64,000 nt of DNA from Ryuthela nishihirai (GCA_038380435.1 JAWZYU010000017.1:18289283-18353282); one strand, 5' to 3'. Counted from the stretch's first letter, positions 1 through 12,164 are shown. Notes: generated by a model from the letters alone, not told the origin. Program-made: numbers and translations.

Positions 1-393
1 ACTCACTTCAAAAGCACCCCCCCCCCTCCCTCTCCCACACTAAGATTGTTAGATATCACCTGAATCTTCTTAAATATATTTAAATAAAAAATTACGATAC
101 AGCATAAGGAGACCGTTTACTAAGAGAGTAGTAGTGGTACCGCTGTTATAAAAAAAATATCGGTTTGTAATACAGGTCATTAAAAATTGAGGCTAGAATT
201 TCATAATGAAAGTCGTAAATTGTCAGCTGTCAAACAAGTGAGAAAAGAGCACCTGTATATACTAGAGACAGAACTCTTGTGGATGCGTCATTGGACGTCA
301 TAGAACAGTAAGGAGGTAATGTCATGGCTGAATAGTTGCGTAAAACACCAGAATTGTAGCTCAAGTGCATGGATAAGTTTAGATTCCTATATA

Positions 394-1190
394 CACCAAA
401 CAGCCTAAACATTATGACCACCATCAGAGAGCCTAAACTTTATAGCCAACATTAAGACATGCTACAAGATTTCTAAAAGTGTCTTCTGGTATCTGGTATG
501 AACACGTTACCGGCCGCAGATCCTTTAACTCTTGTAAGTTACGTGGTTGAGGAGATATATTGTTCCAACATACACCACAGATGCTTCATTGATTTGATGT
601 TTAGGAAATTTAGAGGCCAGAGCAATACCTGGAAGTCTTCCTCATGTTCCGTGAGCCATTCTCAAACAATCTCGGCAGTCTACATGGCACAATTTCCTGC
701 TGAAAGAAGGCACTATTAAAGGATAATACCGTTGCCATGGAAAGATATACCTATGTGCAATAATGTTTAGGTAGGTGGTAGATGTCATACTTTCCTGCAC
801 ATGAATGACTAGACCCAGGGTTTCCCAGCAGAACATTACCCAAAGCATTAAACTTCTTCCACCGGCTTGTTTTCGGCCCACGGTGCATCCTGGTGACACT
901 TCCCCAGGTACACGACACATACATACCCAGCAGTCAAAATGGTGCAACAGGAAATGATATTCATCAGAGCAGATGACCTTCTTCCAATCATTAAAGGTCA
1001 CGTTTTGGTACTCGCGTACCCATTGTAGATGCTTTTGAAGTGAACTGAGGTTAGCATGGGCACTCGGAGTGGCCTGCGGCTCTGCAGCCCCATTTTCAGC
1101 AGGTTCGATGTACTCTGTGTTGTAACACATCACTCCCATCATCAGCATTCAAATTACTGGTGAGTTGCACCACAGTATCCCTTCTGTTGG
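394..1190 (-). pseudogene. Tc1-type transposon remnant with broken transposase
   Basis: The longest open piece (1148 to 642) carries the central part of a Tc1-family transposase, the enzyme that cuts and pastes the element at TA dinucleotides. Visible landmarks are the run FNDWKKVICSDEYHFLLHHF around the second catalytic aspartate and YLNIIAHRYIFPW further on. A terminal-repeat-like sequence starts after a TA at 392-393 and matches the end of the better copy at 51522-52707. The N-terminal DNA-binding part is missing: similarity fades near 1190. The C-terminal part, after the VPSFSRKLCHVDC segment, is frame-shifted. It is a decayed, truncated copy. Confidence 0.8.
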
Positions 1191-2064
1191 CTTCTCTTAC
1201 TTAACCAAAAACTAAATAAAGCTAAGGTAGAGAAAAATGCTAAAGTATGACATTTGCCATATAGATAGATATCATTAAACATGATGTTAAGCAGTTAAGA
1301 ATTTTTTTTTTCAAAAACTGAAAGCAAAATGAAACTTACATCATTCAAAAGAACCACTGAAAAATGTACCCCATTGAAGTTCAATGTATGTTCGGTTACT
1401 CTGCACACATCTAATATTAATTTTTCTGTCAAACATTTTTTAGCACATGATTAATTTTTGTAAGATAGAACCTAGGGGGATCATTTTTAATAGCAACCAT
1501 TTCTTGTTGAAATATTATATTGTCTTAGAATATTTTCTAAAAATATAAAAGCTCATATGCCAATTCATAAGAACAGACTATTAACATAACAAAACTGAGG
1601 TACGCAAAAGAAAAAAATAGTTTAACATGCGTTTACAGAGCCTCAATGAGAAATAAAAGTTTTCAGCATCATTTCTGTCTGAACACTCTGGACTGAAGGA
1701 ACACCAGTACAATTTAATCATCTTTGAAAAGTATCAAGTAGTATCATAAAGGATTTGAGCTTAAAATACAAGCTGCACAACTTAATTGCACATAGGTTCT
1801 GCTAGAATCCTTCCATGTAATGCTTCATTCCCATAAGTGTAATCTGTAGTAATGCAAAAAATATAGTGAAATTATTTGGTTCCCAAAGATAAAACAAAGA
1901 CATACTTAAGGATAATAACACATTATAAATTAATTTTTACTTATTATGGATTCCACAGCTGATATTAAACTGAGTTTTATTGCATACCAATGGATAAGAC
2001 TAGGTCATATTCAAGAGTTTACTAAAGAAAATGTTACCACAGCTAAATAGGAAATAATAGTAAA
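1191..2064. other. AT-rich stretch, no gene seen
   Basis: No open frame longer than a few dozen codons, no splice-flanked coding segment and no repeat that I recognise. Confidence 0.6.
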
Positions 2065-2125
2065 TACTCCCTCAAGTAGCTGCTCGCCACAGATGCTGAT
2101 ATGAGCCCATCAGTTTACACACAAT
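2065..2125 (-). repeat. SINE A fragment (tail part)
   Basis: It matches the body and tail of SINE A (ctcaagtagctgctcgccac, then cagtttacac), reversed relative to the copy at 16879-17084. The tRNA-like head is absent. Confidence 0.5.
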
Positions 2126-2159
2126 AGATAGATCTGTGAGAGAGGCAAAATACTATTTA

Positions 2160-2345
2160 TAAACACATTACATGCCACATATTATTTATATATATGATAC
2201 AATTTTTTGTTCTTTCATTGCCATTTATAAAATGTAAAAGAAAGAATGATTAAATATTTTTGGAGAGTACATGCAAAGCATAACTGTGAGAGAGACATAT
2301 ATATATAAACACATTATACGCCACAAATTATATATATATAATGCA
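2160..2345. repeat. Duplicated TA-rich microsatellite block
   Basis: Two similar blocks of TA-rich sequence (around 2170 and 2290) each follow a 'gagag' and precede 'ttgttctttcatt', so a unit of about 140 bp looks tandemly duplicated. The following AT-rich sequence to about 3260, including an 80-codon low-complexity frame at 2530-2772, shows no gene. Confidence 0.5.
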
Positions 2346-3261
2346 CATTTTTGTTCTTTCATTACCATTATAAAATGCAAAAGAATGAATGATTGATTTT
2401 TTTTTTGGAAGTATATGCAAAATTAACTTTGATTGGAGCAAATAATATATTTAATAAGAATGGAAGGTACTGAAAGAATGAAACGTACGGAAAACGATTT
2501 CAAAATCAGCGTTTAGAGCAAATTATTTTATGAAACAGTTTTCAATCAAAAAGACTAAAACATGGTCAATAGTAAAGAAAGAAAAAGCACCAACTTACAG
2601 AAATATCTCCTTAACTTTACAGGCAACTGAAATATATCTATTAAATATTAAAACATTAGCTATGCAGAATATTTCTTTACCTAAACCACCATTTCTAATA
2701 CAGCTTAAAAGAAAATTACCGATTACAAAGAAGTTAATATTACTGAACAATAATAATCTGCATCACTTTTAATACTTTATTAGATATATATTTTATATTA
2801 GATATATACTATATATTAGATATATACTTATATATTTATATTTAATACTTTATTAACTATATTAACAGCAGCAAAATATTAACCAAGTAGGTAATATACG
2901 CAAAACTATTCGAATGGCTAACAGATTTCCATTGTGTAATGTACAATATCTTCAGACCCAAAAGCACAATGGAGATTTTACTAAAGAAAACTTTGAAATG
3001 CACATTATCTTTATTGAAGATAAATTGCAATTTCTGGTTGTATTCTAGGTGTTTTAAGATAATTTCTATAACCTAAAAATTTCTTAATCTAAAGTCTCCA
3101 TCTAAAAGCGCACTACACGTGCCGCCTAAAACTTAATCATAGCTCCTGCTGATCTTCATCAACACAGAGTCTTGGGGTCAAATGGGCAGCCAGATGCACA
3201 TGTTATGAGGAAGCCAACTTTACCCTTCCAGAGTCTCGCATCTGTTCTAATTAATCTGTGG

Positions 3262-3332
3262 CCTTATCCAGGGCTGGAACCCAGGCCTCTTGGATCTGCA
3301 GTGAAGCACCCTAACCACTTGGACATGGGACG
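3262..3332 (-). repeat. tRNA-like SINE head, degenerate
   Basis: On the - strand this reads as an A-box-like segment (CAAGTGGTTAGGGTG) followed by a B-box-like GGTTCCAGCCC. It resembles the head of SINE A. The body of SINE A is not recognisable, so this may be an older relative. Confidence 0.45.
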
Positions 3333-3523
3333 ACACTCATAGACAATGATTGAAGAGCCAAAACATTGTGATCAGCACGTATTTATTCAAATCGAAGCAA
3401 ATACATGTAAACAATCTCGTGTGTGAAGGTCATGAAAACTTAAAAATAACACCTGACACCTGATACTGAGCTCTGCTAATCAGTGCTATTTTTGTTCTTC
3501 AGATTGGAAAAGCAGCGGAAGTA

Positions 3524-4790
3524 GTAGCATAAATGACAGTTCTGGCACAGTAAAACGGGCTCGAGAATTCTATAAAAATCCATGGGAAAAGTTATGGGGG
3601 ATGAGGGAAAAAGTATGTTTCTTGTGGTTTTTGTGAAAGCATGTGTGAAAATTAGAAAAAAAACTGGGTGTTTTTTAGCATGTGAAAAACTAATTTGAGT
3701 TTTTTTTTTAAAGATGAGGTTTAAACTAATTTGTGAATTAGTTTAAATGAATTAGGTTGAAATGAGGTGTGTATGTATGAAATAAAGAAAATGATGTGTT
3801 TTGTTAAAGTTGGCTGGATGGAGAAAGTCGATGGCTGTTGGATAGACTGGCTGGCTGGGTGGACAGACTTGGTGGCTGGTTGGACAGACTCACTGGATGG
3901 TTGGGTGGACATAGTCATTGGTTGTCTGTACAGATTTGCTGCTTGGCTGGACAGATTCGCTGGCTGGGTGTGTGTGTGGGTATGAGATAGAAGAAAAATG
4001 ATGTGTTTTGTTAAGTTGACTGGATGGACAAACTCGCTGGGTGGTTGGATAGACTGACTGGCTGGCTGGACAGAGTCATTGGTTGTCTGGACAGACTCGC
4101 TGGCTGGCTGGAGAGATTTGCTGGTTGGTTGGTTGGCTGGACAGACACGCTGGCTGGCTGGACAGATTTATTGGGTGGCTGGATGGGCAGACTCACTGGT
4201 TGGCTGTGTAGACTTGTTGGCTGGCTGGACAGATTCGCTGGCTGAGTGGTAGCATAAATGACAGTTCTCGTACAATGTTAAAGTATAGGGAATCCCATGT
4301 TAACCTATGGGAGACTTTTTTAAAGATTAGGTTTAAACTAATTTCTTCTGGGTTTTTTGTGAGAGAATGTGTGAAAATTATAAAATAACAAGGGTTTTTT
4401 TTTATAGCATGTGAAAAAGTAAATTTAAGTTTTATTTTTAAAGATGAGGTTTAAAGTAATTTGTGAATTAGTTTAAATGAATTAGGTTGAAATGAGAGTG
4501 GTGTGTATATGAGAAAAAATTATGTGTTTTGTTCAGTTATCGTACGCCTCAATGGATTATTCGGTTGTAAAAGCCATGTAAATCGGTGTTAGTTGTGGGG
4601 GTTTTTTCTGAAAATATTTCTGTAAATCAGAAAAAACCGAGGTGTTTCATGTGAGAAAAAGTAATTTAAATTTTTTGGGGCAGACGAGATTTAAAGTAAT
4701 TTGTTTAAATGATTTTCAGAAATATGAGGTGTGTGTGAAAGAGATAAAAAAATGATGTGGTTTGTTGAGTATCATACACTTCACTGGATT
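3524..4790. repeat. Higher-order tandem repeat enclosing the minisatellite
   Basis: Segments near 3660-3807, 4380-4530 and 4625-4765 share the same order of motifs: a stretch containing tagcatgtgaaaaa, then aaagatgaggtttaaa, then aatttgtg and gaattaggttgaaatgag, then aatgatgtgttttgtt. The phrase 'tagcataaatgacagttct' also occurs at 3526 and 4249. These are diverged tandem units, the first two extended by the minisatellite. Confidence 0.7.
3811..4250. repeat. GGCTGG/GACAGACT minisatellite in two blocks
   Basis: Imperfect repeats of ggctggctggacagactcgc fill 3811-3975 and 4016-4250. The two blocks are separated by a copy of their own left flank (aaaatgatgtgttttgttaa), so a larger unit has also been duplicated. 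Because the repeat has few stops, it reads open on both strands (tryptophan- and glycine-rich on +, serine-, proline- and glutamine-rich on -). These frames are products of the repeat and not evidence for genes. Confidence 0.85.
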
Positions 4791-4834
4791 ATTCGATTGT
4801 AAAAAGCCAGTTCGACAGGTTAATTCTTTGCAAT

Positions 4835-6050
4835 TTACAAAAGTTGAAATAACTTTTGATCTAATTATGATCCAGAGCTCATTCTGGTGTTATCAATAAT
4901 ACTAAGCAGACACTATTTTATGAACTGATCAGAATCGGGGTCGGACCACTTACCTAGCTGAGAAAGTCGGTAGAACCCTCTTAAATTTATGATCTCATAA
5001 CTTATCTTGTAATCAAGCTACAGATTTGAAACTAATATTATTGGATTTCATTCTGGGTGTAGTACACTTTGAACATGTGGGCATTGGTCTCCACCCTGTT
5101 ACTTAAGGTCTTCTGGGTTCAAAACCTTTTGCCTACCACACATTGCTGATTCTCATTTAAGAATTCCAAACATTTTCGGTTTTTTCATCAATATCAGGTT
5201 CTAGTACTGGAACTCATTTCGTTAATTCAACTGAAAACGGTGTTGGACCTGTTTCCTAGCCTACAAACTGGGTCGAACCCTCTTAAATTTCCATCCTTAT
5301 AACTCTGCTTCTAATTAAGCCACACATCTCAAACTAATGTCTTTAAATTACATTCGGGAGGCACTATATGCTTAGCGCATTGGAAACGGTCTCGACCTCT
5401 TAATTTTTGTTTTCTGGGTTCGACACTTTAAGATTTTGTCGAATTATAACGTCCATTCTAATTGTGCTAGGATCTTGGTTTAAATTGTAATAGATGGGGT
5501 TTATCAAGTTCTATAATCTGACGAAAGAATAATCGGTCTGAAACCGTTTTCAAGCCGACAAAGGGGGGTCGAACCCCTCTTAACTTTGCGGCTTCATAAT
5601 TCTGCTTCTAATAGAGAACTCAAACTAATATTATTGTGTTCCATTCAGCAAATACTATACATTAAATGTGTTGGAAGATGTCTCGACCCATTATTTTAAG
5701 TTTTGCAGGTTCGATACTTTTAGATTTTGTGTTACAATAACTTTTGTTCTAATCGAGCTAGAAGCTTGGTTTTAACATTGATAGTTATGATTTATCAAGT
5801 TCTCTAATCTGACAAAAAATAATTAGTGTTGACCGAATAAAATATATACATATATTTGACTTTAGCTAGATAAACGTCACGGATATTTAATCCTTTGTCG
5901 TTTGTACAAAGTTGTCCTAAACAGTTTATTACTTTAATTTTATTACAAAGGGTTTCAGACCATAGGATTTCACAGAAATTGAGTCGAGGCCACTTAAATT
6001 TGAATCCCTATGGTTCCTCTTCCAATTGAAAGAGATAATAAACACTGATT
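4835..6050. repeat. Tandem array of about 300-bp units
   Basis: Three clear units and partial ends repeat the same motif order with a period near 300 bp: 'gtcg(g)aacc(c)tctta' at about 4972, 5272 and 5570; 'taattctgcttctaat' or its variant shortly after; 'aaactaatatta'; 'ggttcga' with 'ttttagattttg'; and 'tctaatctgac'. It abuts the Polinton-type polymerase remnant. It could be satellite DNA or part of that element's terminal region; no coding frame runs through it. Confidence 0.7.
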
Positions 6051-6130
6051 ATTAGCATTGCTAAAGAATTACAAATTGGTACAATTTTCAAGATGTTTTA
6101 TTAACACTTAATTTTTTTTTGTTTTGGTTT

Positions 6131-9100
6131 TCAGTTCAAAGTTTTGTAAATGGTATTGCCTGCTTTAGCATACACATCTGAGATTCTATAATTTCCAAAA
6201 GCATAAGTTTGAATTCCATTGATATTTCGTTTTGTGTATTCTTCGGATAAAGCAATTTTTTTTAATTTGGTATACGTGTATATCACGTTGTTCCGATTGA
6301 AATTCCGTTTGTTGCGTGTATACGATTTTTCCATCAAATAGACATTCGCGATAATCTTCGTGACTAAATTCATTTGTAACTCCATTAGCTGCTTTTTTGG
6401 GAATTGGAGAATCTATAGAATGCAATTTTGGACGTAACGCAACAACCTCTTTGATTGGAAGACCTTTTAATTCGTCTTTAAATTTTCCTGGAACCATTTT
6501 ATTTGATTCACTGTATAATGCATGGTTTGTGGGGTAATTTGAGAAATCAAAGTAGTCTGAGTTAAATTTCTTGTATATGTCATCGGTCTGGATATCGACA
6601 CAGAAGGAATCAGTATCGGTAAATAACAATTCAGCATTAAATTTTGGTTTCAGAAAATTGTAGAAGAAATTATACATGTGTAATTTACTCAACTCCAAAA
6701 TCGTTACACCAATGTAATATGGTTTATCTAATATAATATTTTTCTTTTTCATATGTAGAATTGCGAAATTTTCTGCAAGTTTAACACAAGAAACGTACCT
6801 AGGATTTGGAATTAATTTTTTAAGCTTTTCTTCAGTATTCACAATGTGGCATTTTATTCTCTTTCTCTTATTTTCTAAACGTTTACCATATATAGCATTG
6901 TTCATCAGTTTGAAAAAGTCTTTTTTAAGATTATTTATGGCATTAATTCATTTTGTTGTATTAAAATCTATGTAAGGTTTCACCCATGGTTTTTGATCAA
7001 ATTCCAAGACTCTATGAACCTGTTTTACCCTCAATCCCAGTTCCACTGTTTCCAGAATCCCAGTTTCCAATCCAGTTTAAGTAACCTATAGTGAACGACA
7101 TAATTTTGCCTGTCGAACAGATTTGGAATCAAGAATGACACATTACTATAAGAGAGCTTCAATTTTTCAGGAGCCAAGGGAAAATCATTGTGTAAATCGT
7201 GTAAATGTGCCGGATATTCTAGATCAACTTCGAAGAAATAATTCTTTTTCCTGTCGTCTGGAATATTAAACACGTCAATATCATTTACCCATTTGAAATT
7301 ACCAGTTGGAAGAGGTTGAGACATTGTCCAGCAATATAAATTGTTTGCATCAAAGTACATGATATAGTTTTGTGATTTGCTTCTCTCATATGGATCTACT
7401 AAAGGATTGTTGGCCTGTGCAAACCTCTTAGACACTAAAGATATTTCTCCTCGCAGAGTTCTTTCTATGAAAAAATACATATCACCTTTTACAAGTTCCA
7501 GCTCAATTTCTGTCATTTTTGATCAGGCTGTTATCTGCTGTTATGCCCCCACTGAGGATGCCGATGAGGATGAGAAGGATAGGTTTTATGAACAACTTCA
7601 GGATATTTTGAATTCTGTCAAGAAAGGAGATATTACCCTTGTTCTTGGTGACTTCAATGCCAAAGTTGGTACTGACTCTGCCCTTTGGGCCGGAGTAATA
7701 GGCCCTTTTGGTATTGGTAGCTGCAATGGCAATGGGCAACATCTCCTACAGGTAAGTAAACTCAATGGATTCAGAATAACTAACATTTATTACAAACACC
7801 ATGACATACATAAGTACACATGGGTTTCACCCGATGGGCTGCATAAGAATATGATTGATTAGATATTAATTAACAGCAAATGGGCTAGTTCTATTAGGAA
7901 TGCAAGGTCATATAGGGGAGCTGAAATTGGATATGACCAATAATTTGTTAAAAGTGTGTTGCAACTTAAGAAGTGTTGTGCTAGGGTTAAAAATTTTACC
8001 TTTAATTCTGAAGCTCTGAAAGACCCAGTTATAGCTAGAGCTTACCATGATAGGTTACTTAGTCATTATGACTGTTGTGGTTGTAGTCACAAAAACTGAG
8101 CACTCTGCTGCAAGTACTCATATGGAAAACTTCCTTTGCTTTTCAAAACTTCTTTCTGTGAGTCATTCAGATTATGTTGTCTACAGTATTGACTTAGGAT
8201 GCAGAAATTTTCCACATTTTTCGACAATGAATCCAGTGAAGAGCTGAGGAACATGAATGAATCAATAAATTTAATTTGACCGAATTTAATGCATATATAT
8301 TTTTCTGTAGTTTGTGGAATACAAGAAATTTTCTTTTTATCTTTAAATTTCCACAAATCTTTTACTATAAAGTGGCCATCAAATCCTTTGAGATTATGAA
8401 ACAACAGTGGTATTTCAAATGAGAATTTGCATTGAAGATTACATTTGTTGTGAACAGCACCTCTGTATTTTCCAGTTAAGTGATCGTGGTTCCACAGATA
8501 TTACAATATTTTGCTCCAGTAAAACTTTGCCAATCAAAATCAGTCATCTTAACATTTATTTTCTTCCAATCATTGATCAAATTTTCGACTTCGATCATTT
8601 CATTCAACAATTGTTCTGTTACATTTTTTCCTCTGTACATTCTGGGTTTTGATCAGTCAACTACAACATATGCAAACTACAATATATGCAAATCCTGACG
8701 GTACTAAATACTTAGTTCGCACCCTACATGGATCATTCTCAATTCTTCTACAATTCGAAAAGCATTCGAAGTTTGCATAAATCACATATGGGGGTTCAAA
8801 CCGTTTTTAATTGTATGGAATTTCGTACTATTCGCTTCGGGAAACTTGATTGTAAAGTATTTGATTTGCAATTATCTATGTGATTCTTTAATAAATTGTC
8901 GCGAGTGAAATTATGAAGATAGTATGGGCAGCGATAGGATTTACCATTATGTCTTGAAAGGTATGCTGTAAGCCAACTAATATTTTTAATCCAACAATAG
9001 TGAGAATTACTGCCGTCTTTTAAAAGTAAAAGTTGTATGGGTTCTTTAACAGGATTCTGTGAAATATGTAACGTATGTAAACCATCTTTCTTGGAATTGA

Positions 9101-9913
9101 AAACATTTATAGAAATATTATTTAAAACCTCGAACTTCGGGATTTGATCGAGGGTTACTGGATAACTCAATGAAGATGTGTCTAAGGCGTTTTCAAATAT
9201 TTTATATTTTTCCACACGTTGTGGATGGTCTTTAGCAGGATGTAGAGCTAATAATATTGACCGCAAGAAACATTTGTTGTCGTAGTTTTTAACATTCACT
9301 ATTCCTTTTGTATATTTTAAATGCTCTGGTAAATTTACGAAAGCAGATGCACCAACTGCATTATACTGAGACATTTGAATTTCCATAGAAATTATTTTGT
9401 CAAACACCCATCCACTTCCCTTTTGTACATAAAATTTTCAAAGTCGTTGTCAATTTTCTCATAAGCATTTTACAGTAATTGATTGAGACAGGTAGGCAAA
9501 CTGATTATTTCGTTACATGTCGAAAAATGTGCACATATTTCTTTCTGTCCTTCAGGATCCATTTGCTTTTTAAATTTTATTTGTAATATGAATCTAACTT
9601 TTAGAGGCTGACTGAGTTTCTTGCGAATTATTTGTTTCCATTTATTGTTATTTTTCTCCAGAAAACTATTTATGTCTTCTCTGACATTTATGTTATCAAT
9701 TTTATGTGTGCGAAACGTTTTCCGAAAAGCACTGCTTTTATTTATATGTTATTGATTCAGATGATGATTGTAATTGTCTTTTCTGTTAAAGCTGGAATTG
9801 CAAAATTCGCATTTTTCAAATGTGCGAGATGTGCATGCAGTTTTCATCTGACGGTTCATATTCGATTTGCGAATAAATACCCCACATTTGGTACATTGAA
9901 TAGTTGCGCTCAT
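6131..9913 (-). pseudogene. Polinton/Maverick-type family B DNA polymerase, broken
   Basis: This is a decayed protein-primed family B DNA polymerase of the kind carried by Polinton (Maverick) transposons and related virus-like elements. Reading from 9913 downward: two CxxC zinc-finger-like motifs (CTKCG, CEFCN); a conserved N-terminal domain with CFLRSILLALHP and HYCWIK; a degenerate finger whose second cysteine is lost (CPYYL); the 3'-5' exonuclease region (HNLKGFDGHF, then FIDSFMF) at 8404-8087; YIMYFDANNLYCW, the pol A motif region, at 7516-7031; and the pol C motif DTDS at 6905-6186. Stops and frameshifts interrupt it at several places (about 9770, 9470, 7030-6905 and 6250). A LINE fragment sits at 7528-8084. 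Roughly 100 codons expected between the exonuclease domain and the YIMYFDANN region are missing. It cannot be functional. Confidence 0.85.
7528..8084 (+). mobile_element. Internal fragment of RTE-like LINE inside the polymerase
   Basis: Nearly identical to 31809-32342 of the better LINE copy. It encodes the end of the endonuclease domain (ICCYAPTEDADEDEKDRF, LVLGDFNAKVGTD). It has neither the LINE 5' end nor its 3' end, and no clear target duplication. It retains about 19 bp near 8034-8052 (tagctagagcttaccatga) that the 31-34 kb copy lacks. The missing 3' end is unusual, because target-primed reverse transcription normally leaves the 3' end. Confidence 0.9.
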
Positions 9914-9961
9914 CTTTGAATTAGCAATTATACCCTCTTTATCATATACAGTAGCTAAAAA

Positions 9962-10745
9962 TCATGGTCGAAAAATCATGGTCCGATAATGCAAAACATC
10001 GAATATTTTGCATAATCGGAAGTTGAAATAGACATGACTGTAGTGTGTGTCCAAGAATAAATTTCTAAACAATACCGATGTTATTGAACATAATCTTATG
10101 TTCCTTTTTGTCAATAATATCATTTTTAGCAAAATATCCAAAATTTCGACAATTTTATTTACTACTTCTGTACTGGTGTTTCCAGCTCGTTTACTGGCAA
10201 CCAAGATTGATAATTTTTCGCATATGTCGTCAAAACTCTTGTATAGTCCAGAACCAAACTGTTGACTTTCTATTACAGTGAGCATCATTTTAATCGACTT
10301 TAAATATTTTATAAGTGCCTTAATGTGATTATCGATAATTCGATATTTCTCAGTAGTTCTACTATAGCGTTTGGTTTCTGTAGCCCCCAGTTTTTGAAGA
10401 TGCCCGATTGTTTGGTAAATCATTTCTTTCAGCTCAGGAATGGGGTTTCTCGCCTGTAAGATATCATACGGAAGTTTTAGTTTATATTGGTTTAATATTT
10501 CATCTTGCAAGTTGGAATCTGGATTATAAACGAACGTTTTTTCTGACATCACAGTGGGCTCTTCTGGCTCCAAAGTTTCACTACATCCTGTATGTTTTTC
10601 ATGGTTTCTCCACGCACAATTTCCAGACCTTTTAACCGTTCGACCACTGGCTTGTGAAATTCTTGGAGAGTTTCCTTAACTCGTTCCTCTCCCAAAATAA
10701 TGTCGTAAAATGTACTCCTGAACGGGATAAAACACTCATTTAATA
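9962..10745 (-). pseudogene. Unknown ORF upstream of the polymerase
   Basis: An open frame of 203 codons runs from 10573 to 9962. A further open stretch from about 10745 to 10580 in another frame has similar amino-acid character, so the original frame was probably longer and has been shifted once. The protein is rich in lysine, glutamate and leucine and looks largely helical; residues such as IYQTIGHLQKLGATETKRYS and QQFGSGLYKS read like real coding sequence. It lies head-to-tail just upstream of the polymerase on the same strand and is probably part of the same virus-like element. I do not recognise the family. Confidence 0.5.
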
Positions 10746-10859
10746 ACTTTAGGGTCAGCTACCACTGTGCTAAACAGCCATGGCTGTTAGATATTTGGAA
10801 ACACTGGTTAAATCGCAATATATATATATACCAATAGCAAGACAAACCATAGCTGCAGT

Positions 10860-11240
10860 GGACTAAAATGATTACACTGCGCATGCGCAGATCGCCCCTG
10901 ACAGTTGTTTTTGTGCCTACACATCAATTTGCCACGTTCAGCTTCGGTAAAATTCCGCAGAACGGCGCCACTTACGCTTGTGTAAAGCTAGCCTGCTTCT
11001 CCTTAGACCTTCTTTGTCTAGGCGGCCTGCGAGCCATTAAGCCTAATCACCGAATTGTGGGATAACCAGCACTTTATGGTCCTGGTCCCGCCAGTCGCTG
11101 CTTACAGCGCCCAAAATTGAATTTTGCGATTGGACCAGATGATAAAAGGGCTGAGGTCCCTTTTACAAAGTGGTCCAGGAAAGGATGAAGGATTGTTAAA
11201 CGCTGTTACCATCGCGTGCTGACTGCCACAGCATTTTATT
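10860..11240. promoter_or_regulatory. CpG-containing block with NRF1-type palindrome
   Basis: At 10877-10890 lies the perfect palindrome CTGCGCATGCGCAG, the classic NRF1-type site found in animal promoters. The next 350 bp have far more CpG and GC than the surrounding DNA (for example cggcgcc, ggcggcctgcgagcc). No frame here resembles a known protein. It may be a promoter, or the edge of a mobile element with retained CpG. Confidence 0.35.
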
Positions 11241-12160
11241 ACCGTTAAGTACTGGAACATAGGTCATGGAATTGACAGGAACCAATAACAGCTTTACCGT
11301 ACCCACAATGCATATTAGACTTGAATGTTCTTAAACGTAAAAACAAAACTTCAGTAATTTATTTATATTTGAGTAGAATCTAAAATTCTAAATATTACTA
11401 TTAAAAATTCTCGTCTTAACTGTACTGTGCAAAAGTTGTTATACTGAGAAAAATACTTTTGAAACTGTTCGTTGCAATCGTGAGTTTCGTTTCGTTTTTA
11501 ACGAAAAAATTTTACGTTAAAAGTACAACGGACGCTATCATGCCTTGCCACTTTATGTTTTAGCCACGGCGAGGAGAGATTAATTTCTTACGGCGACACA
11601 GTATTCAGCAAGTTGTACTTGAAATTGTATTAAATGTCACGTGAGGTTAAATAGGAGCAAATATAAACTATATAATTCTCTCCTTTTCATAACGTTAAAT
11701 ATAGTAACACTGAAATTTACAGCTGCCCTGAAACTTCTATAAACGATCAATTATGCTAAATAAATCAAACAAATTGAAGGTTTATTCATTTTATACTTAT
11801 CAAATTAAAATGGATGTACAAATGGGATTGTGACCCCAATTAAACAATTTTTTTTATTATGTAAGCTAATTTTTAATATTTAAATTTCTGGAGGAAACTA
11901 ACGAAACATTTTAGCAGCTTATAGAGTATCATGTTTTTTTATGCCCATAATATTTCGCGATATCATTTTTGATGTAGAACTGCTTTTTTCCTATACTTGT
12001 GGCGGAGTAATTTGGCGTAAAACGGTACTATATCAATATCTTTTCACTGCGCATGTACGAAGTTATCATGCGACTGTAGTTCTCCTTTCGGTAGGGGACC
12101 ATTATTTGGACCACTTTTTAATGGCTAGGCTGTTGACGATTGCCACACTATTACTTATAG
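11241..12160. other. AT-rich stretch, no gene seen
   Basis: No recognisable coding segment. The 95-codon frame at 11941-12228 runs into SINE A and has no family resemblance. A second GCGCATG motif occurs near 12048. Confidence 0.5.
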
Positions 12161-12164
12161 GCAC

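Noticed and set aside
2530..2772. 80-codon frame MKQFSIKKTKTWS
   Set aside because: AT-rich, low-complexity composition, no family resemblance and no splice context.
3721..4245. Tryptophan/glycine-rich and serine/proline-rich proteins
   Set aside because: Stop-free readings of the minisatellite on both strands.
3811..6050. CRISPR array
   Set aside because: Repeats are contiguous and diverged, with no unique spacers, and the context is an animal genome.
7503..7786. Antisense frames opposite the LINE endonuclease
   Set aside because: Shadows of the endonuclease frame; the same frames recur at 31741-32066.
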